This document shows positions 58,540 to 64,000 of a DNA stretch of 64,000 bases, piece by piece. Source of the DNA: Liolophura sinensis (Eukaryota > Mollusca > Polyplacophora > Chitonida > Chitonidae); NCBI RefSeq assembly GCF_032854445.1, contig NC_088303.1:34479501-34543500 (forward strand). Reading direction: 5' to 3'. The translations under genes and the position numbers were made by a program. The notes below the pieces were generated by a model that was not told the origin of the DNA, ran no database searches, and saw only the letters and a program-made list of their open reading frames with translations. Every line of letters begins with the position of its first letter. The stretch's first letter is position 1.

Positions 58540-60749
58540 TGTACAATGTCTACATGATAAAAAAAATGTAAACTATGCCATTAAAACCTTAATTCTATGT
58601 AAAAACATCCGCATAGTAGGTGATGAGTCCTCTATCCCATGCACGAGCATCACCCACTGCGGAAATCAACTGAATTTACACAGGCGAGGTAAAGAAAAGC
58701 GTGCGATTTTATTGGACAAAAATGTCTTCTGATTTACGCGTCTCCTTTCCATAAAAGTGTTATTGTAGGTAGTATATTGAAAAAGAGGATCTAGGTTTGT
58801 AATGTACTTGCCTCGCTCCAAACAGAACATTTGACCTCTCATCAAATCTTCTCGCATTATAGTTTATTACGCCAAAAAAGATGGACTTGCTAGAAAGTCA
58901 AACGATGATTGGTCGATAGAAACCGGAAGTCTTTAAAGTCCGCCTATTTTAAACCGAGTTTGCGAAGGCGAAGAAAATTGTTTATCCCCTAGTCCATGTG
59001 TAAGTATGTTTACATCTGTTTATGCGATACCCGAACCACAACAAAAGCATCTGAAAGCCATTAGGTTGAAAAGAAACTTTAAAAGTGAGCTTTTCCTACT
59101 AATAGCGGAAAGGTTTGCCAATCAAATTCTTGTCACTTGTCAACAAAGCCATACTCTCTGAGAAGAAGCGTTACAACAACAACAGTCAAGTTCAAAAGAG
59201 AAAAGCACTAAACCTAAAATAGATCTTTTTTTTCATTACATTTATACACATTCAAATTTGACTCAAGTTATAGCAGATAGGACCCACTATTCCTGGATGA
59301 CAGTGTCTGCATTTTTTAGCTCATCTAGATGTGCTGTTTTAAATTCTGACATTTATCAAAATCAAATAATCCATCCCAGCCTATAAAAAAATTCGCTGCA
59401 ATTTTCAAACTCCTATCTCCTTCCCACTCATGTCAATGGCACTCGCCCTCTCTGCTGATTTTCTATGTAATTTCCGTGTGGAATCTTGACTGCTATCTCT
59501 CTTGACTGATTAACTACTCTCACAGATGATACATGTTAACTACCTGCCTTGTGGTCACATTGATGGCTAGAACTGTGGCAGTAGCGAGTACCGTGCAGTA
59601 GACAGCCATTTTGAAATATCAAGTGACCAACTTTTGGATTTCACCGTTTGAAATGTAATGGATTTTTGGCATTGAAATCTTTCAGCGAGAACTATATTAT
59701 TTCCACTGCACAACTTCAGTCTTGTTAATCCCACCCCGAGTAGCACATGAACTTATTAGTATTTTTAGTCCAGGAAAATTTGGGTCCTGTCAACGCCATC
59801 CTCACTAAGAACCATTCCATCAAGTTAGCATTCGAAAATGTGCAGCATTTTGAGAGGCGGAGATGGACTCTGTTTTACGATGAATGTCAGAATTCTAACA
59901 TTTCATACCATCCATCCAGATTGGCTACTTTTTTATGCACTGACTAGTGCAAAGTAGATTGAGAAATATCTTCACACCTCATATTCAAGGCTGCTCAACC
60001 CTTAGTCAGAGTTCCCGCCGTTCACTATTGTGTTGAACAGATTGTGGTTTGAATAAGCTCATCATTTACCGCTAGCTGTTTAATCCACATCATAACGCCT
60101 CGTCACTTCTTTCAATCCCATCCCCACAAACTGTTTTGTAATGGTAATCGTCCAGACCCGATTGCTTTCGAATAGTTTGAATTGCTCAGATGTTATTTTG
60201 TATTTCTTGTTTGGCCATGGATGGCCCCAAGCTAGTCCTACATAACATCAGCGTTGCTCACATTTCAACGTAGGCGTACCACATTCCTTTTACATTTGTC
60301 TGAGAGTTAAAGTTCTGTTGCCTCACACCTCATGCACTAATCATGTATCTCGAGAACAAATAGACCTGCACAAATATGTGTGCTAAAACTTTTACCTTTA
60401 TTTTTTTTAGCAGTCTGCTTGTCTCGAAGATCATCACCATGCAAACCAAACCAACTTGTTATGGGGACTATATTCTGTTTATAAACCAATGATTTGGTTT
60501 ACTACATTTTCATAGTGATCTGGATCTTGTTCCAGATTTATAAACAGGCTTTAAAAGATTTGGGGAATGACCCAAATGCAGACGGATTTATCTATAGACG
60601 GATTTGTACATTTTGGTGTAGCAGAGGTTTGCGCTCTCAGAATGCCTTATGTATCAATGCCAGACAGTAACAGAACATATTTATAACAGTATTAACTGTT
60701 TTCTCTAGTTTCAGTTTGTATATTTTGTTTGTTTAGAAAAGGCGTGAAG
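58540..60749. promoter_or_regulatory. Divergent POM121 / NCAPD2 promoter region
   Basis: Between the two start codons. A compact cluster lies at 58905-58960: ATTGG (inverted CCAAT box, 58908-58912), CCGGAAGT (ETS-type site, 58923-58930) and a TTTAAA word. This is the make-up of a TATA-less housekeeping promoter. For NCAPD2, a GTAAGT donor at 59000 after CCATGT and an acceptor (GTTTGTTTAG, ending 60736) just before the ATG would fit a non-coding first exon near 58960-58999. For POM121, transcription from this cluster would include a 63-codon upstream open frame (58857-58666). These are inferences from motifs. 59222-60700 otherwise shows nothing. Confidence 0.45.
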
Positions 60750-63453
60750 ATGGCCCAGGAATTTGTTATACCGTTGTCACGGGATGACTTGCTCAATAAA
60801 ACAGCTGTGAATCAATTCACTGTGGAAGAGATCCTTCCACTAAGACTGATTCCTGGGGCTCTGCAAGGTGAGAAATTGTTTGGCTGAAATCAACTCAAAT
60901 GTTAACTGTCTCTTTATAATTCTGTAGATCACTGTTCTCAAACAGATTAGAATTTTTCTACTTCAGTATCATCCATTGAAGCATGATTTTCAAAAAGTAG
61001 GACCTCACCTTACTGAGAAAGTGACTAACCTTTTCTTGTTTGTATCTTAACATAATCGTTGCTCTGCAGGTATTTAACATCAGAGTGCGTTCAATGTTTG
61101 GACAGTATTGTTGGTGATGCTATAGGTAAATACATTTTCAAACATGTACATCTAAGGGATATTGTACACAAACTATATTTTATGCATTTCATTTATGTTG
61201 AACAGATTTTTATTTTGTGGTTGAAAAACGCTTATTTGTGTATTGATTTTGGATGTTGTCATTCTCATGTTTTTTGGCCATAACTTGTGGATCCGACAGG
61301 GTATGACTGAAATATTTCCACTCATGTGGCATTAAACCTTAAATTATCATTCATTTTCTCAAAATTGCAAAACTTATCAGGGATCTTGTAGGCTGATTTG
61401 TGATTTGCTTCAGTTTGCTGATATTTGATCTGTTTTATTTAGATATTAAGAGCGCTCTCCGATCTCCTAAAGCATCTGTTGCGGTTGATCATTTTGATAC
61501 ATGGTTTAGTGTATTGTGGTGAGTGGATTTTGTGTTGTCTTAATTAATTTAATGATAGGTATATATGTAGTTCATCTATTACATTTTGATCACTTTATTG
61601 CACTCTGAAACCAAGTGTACATTGGCTTCATTATTACAAACTTTACAACTTATTGCCATGTAATAACATTTGGAAATAGTAAGCTTTACCAAAATAAAGC
61701 GTTTTCTGTGGTTTATATTGTGTTCAAACTGAAATATTCAAGCTGTAACATTTTTTGGACCTTTCTGCAAAAAAATAGAACACAATGATAAAGCTTTATT
61801 TATTTGCTGCAACTTTTTTTTTTTGACAGCCTGTCTTTTAACATGTACCAGACACACCTGTCCCACCTGTCTTTGTGCTTAAAGGAGTGTTTAATTGAAT
61901 GAGGGTCCTAAGTGAAAAATGACGTGGATCACTATACAAGATGTTGCAGTTACTGTAATTCAACCTTTTTTGCATGTTTGCAAGGTGTTTATTCAAACAT
62001 ATTCTGAAGGCATTATTCTGTGTAGGCTGATAAAACTACTTTTTGTGTAGGCTGGAAAGTGGCCAATCCACGCAATGTAGTTTTGTCTCCAAGATCAAAT
62101 GAAAAGTGAGCATAAATTGCATTGAAAGTAGCCCTTTTATATGCCAAAAGATTGAGGAATAAGGGTATTGCAAATTTGAGCTTCTTGATGATTATCTGAT
62201 TACTATTCCCTGTGCAGCTTGCAAAAAGATGTCAGCCCAGATCTTAAGGAAGATGCCTGGAATTCTGTTGTCAAAGGTAATGAAGGAAGACTAAAACTGA
62301 GAAATTTTTTTACCTGTGCAACTTTTCCAGTAGTTTTATTAAAAGTGCATGTGCAAATTATTGCTTTTGTGTACACATATCAATTTGATTCAATATTTGT
62401 AGTTTGTGTGTGCTGCCTTAAAACTTTTTATTTACCTTCGATACATGTTAAATGTTTTCCTTCATATGATGGAAATATCACTCTTTCTCTGTCCACAGTG
62501 TCCATTGTTCATTCTAATGAGCTGATGGTAGAACTGGAAGGCCCGCACATCTCTGTAGCCTCTCGTGAGCAGCATCTCCTCATACTGAAGGCCACAATGT
62601 ATCTCTTGTGTCAGTATATGGAGATGTTTGAAGCGGAGGACACCAAACCTGGCACAAGTGTCGCTGGGCCAAAGGTTAGTTTCTTCAGAACTGGGGCCAA
62701 TTCCACAGCACCAGTTTTGACTTAAAGCTTTACTTTTTAAGCACAGGAATCCAAATTTGGGAACACCTACATACACAAGGTATTGTGTGTGTTCTGGCTA
62801 ATCTAATCGAATTTAAATCTTTGGGAACATGAACGCCTCAGTATGTTGAAGTTCATGCTTATTTATGCTTTGTGAAATTGGCCACAGATGCCAGTAGAAT
62901 AATTGCCTTGATGTGAGCTTTGACTTGAAGGCTCAGTAGTCTGATTATGTAGTTTACCTGTAGCCGGCTGGGTGTCATGCCACAGTTCGGTTCCTTTGGA
63001 CCCTGAACGAGTGTCGTTTAACATGTGTATGTATGACGACATTAGGAGCGTCCTACAGCTGACAACCTACCTAAATTATAAGGTAGTAAATAGATAAATT
63101 GTACATGTGAGTGTATTTGACCCGAAATTTTGTCCATGACTAACATTTCTCATTTGCCCTGATTCTGAGAGTCCAGTCAGTCTTAGATAGGTTTAGAGAT
63201 AATGACATTTATTTGGATCTGAAGATTTACTATGACATTTACTGTGTATAATAATTCTCACCAAGGAAGAGGTGTGTAATTAGAACTTTGTAAATATTTT
63301 TCAGGGCAGAGGAAAGAAAAAACAGCCGAGTGACAGCATGTCCATCAACTGGGAGATAGAGCGCGAGCGTGGAGTGCAGGTGCTGTTGCGAACAGTGCAA
63401 CTGCCATTATGTCGACTTTGGGACCCTCCTATCCCAGAGGAGGAGTTTGTCAA
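60750..63453 (+). CDS. NCAPD2: Condensin I subunit D2 (CAP-D2), N-terminal exons
   Basis: HEAT-repeat regulatory subunit of condensin I, which compacts mitotic chromosomes with SMC2/SMC4, CAP-H and CAP-G. Exons seen: 60750-60867, 61443-61518, 62218-62276, 62499-62674 and 63305-63453. They give 192 codons plus two bases; the gene continues past the window. Matches to vertebrate CAP-D2 in order: FVIPLSRDDLLNKTAVNQFT (FHLPLSxEELL type), VDHFDTWFSVL, SPDLKED, YLLCQYMEMFE, INWEIERERGVQVLL and LCRLWDPPIPEEEFV. Joining the first two exons directly gives the same spacing to the HFDT motif as in the human protein. The 42-nt open piece at 61084-61125 is therefore left out. Start: first ATG of the conserved frame, context GTGAAGATGG. 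Exon 6 of the possible full gene is followed by a donor-derived minisatellite (here the fifth coding exon). Confidence 0.92.
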
Positions 63454-63935
63454 GTAAGAGCACACTTTGTTGTTTAAAAGCACCATTTGTCAAGTAAATC
63501 CCCATTTGTCCAAAATACGCTGTCAGACATAGATAGGTGTTGTCAGGTAAGGGTAGGGACTTTGTAGTAGGAGCACACTTTGTTGCATACAAGCGGTGGT
63601 TGTATATACCAAAATGGTATGGTTTATTTTTGTCAAGTAAAAGCACACTGTCACGTCTAGGTATTTCCAGTTGAGGTAAAATGTATGAAGTAAGAGCACA
63701 CTTTGTTAAATAAAGGCACACTGTCGAGTCTAAATAGCTGTTGTCAAGTAAAGTTAGGGTTTATGCAGTAAGGGCACACTTTGTGAAGTAAGAGCACATT
63801 GTCAATCTAGCTTTGTATTGTCAGAAAAGGGTATTGTTTATCAAGTAAGTTAACACTTTGTCAAGTGAAAGCACACTGTCAAGTCTAGATACTTGTAGGT
63901 ATTGTCAAGTGAGGGTTGAGCTTATATAAATGTGC
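63446..63935. repeat. Minisatellite derived from the NCAPD2 exon donor
   Basis: Degenerate units of TTTGTCAAGTAAGAGCACAC, spaced irregularly (about 25-60 bp), start at the exon end itself (exon TTTGTCAA, intron GTAAGAGCACAC) and continue almost to the window edge. At least four further copies keep GTCAAGTAA (with the first base of each donor), and others keep GAAGTAAGAG or GTCAGGTAAG. Each is a potential decoy 5' splice site. Confidence 0.85.
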
Positions 63936-64000
63936 AGATATTCCAGACCGTGCTGTGTATCTACAATGTTCGTTGTCCATTTTTGTTACATGTACTAGAT

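Noticed and set aside
59747-59947. 66-codon plus-strand frame between POM121 and NCAPD2.
   Set aside because: No family features and no splice links to NCAPD2. Treated as chance in the presumed NCAPD2 5' intron.
61070-61125. A further NCAPD2 exon (open piece ECVQCLDSIVGDAI, 61084-61125) or the stronger acceptor at 61069.
   Set aside because: Using the acceptor at 61069 gives an immediate stop. The 42-nt piece is in frame, but including it adds 14 residues absent from the vertebrate protein, while skipping it gives identical spacing to the HFDT motif.

Overview
The window is eukaryotic, AT-rich and intron-heavy. It most likely comes from a lophotrochozoan, probably a mollusc (bivalve or gastropod). 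Reasons: several multi-exon genes with GT-AG introns, about fifteen copies of one tRNA-derived SINE ending in an AAAT-rich tail, Tc1-like transposons, a block of ~165 bp repeats resembling mollusc pearl/Helentron elements, and genes of animal families (DEG/ENaC channel, POM121 nucleoporin, condensin NCAPD2). All splice sites were assigned by eye from reading frame, GT/AG dinucleotides and protein-family similarity. There is no transcript evidence.

Left part (1-5584): no gene recognised. It holds a 1.5 kb 42-bp minisatellite and SINE copies. Centre-left (5585-30992): two tandem minus-strand DEG/ENaC (ASIC-like) channel genes. Each has eight coding exons of exactly matching lengths (104, 565, 99, 184, 57, 160, 92 and 179 nt) and encodes 479 aa. 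Their introns are loaded with SINEs, MITEs, foldback elements, a degraded Tc1-like transposase, a reverse transcriptase fragment and minisatellites. Centre (30993-45441): no gene recognised. It holds a degenerate minisatellite, an AAAT microsatellite, a 1.5 kb Tc1-like transposon with perfect inverted termini and a broken transposase, small MITEs, and a 34-bp tandem array just downstream of POM121.

Right part: a complete twelve-exon POM121 (transmembrane FG nucleoporin) on the minus strand (58539 to 45442, 1331 aa in the preferred model), then the first five coding exons of NCAPD2 (condensin I HEAT subunit) on the plus strand from 60750, running off the right edge. The two are divergent and probably share the promoter region around 58900-59000.

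The most unusual pattern is minisatellites that abut exons and whose units include the splice junction itself. This occurs at the exon 2 donor of both DEG/ENaC genes, the exon 7 acceptor of DEG/ENaC gene 1 and the exon 6 donor of NCAPD2. Introns here appear to have been filled with tandem copies of their own splice sites. A SINE has also landed in the exon 6 acceptor of DEG/ENaC gene 2, and its target-site duplication preserved the splice site.
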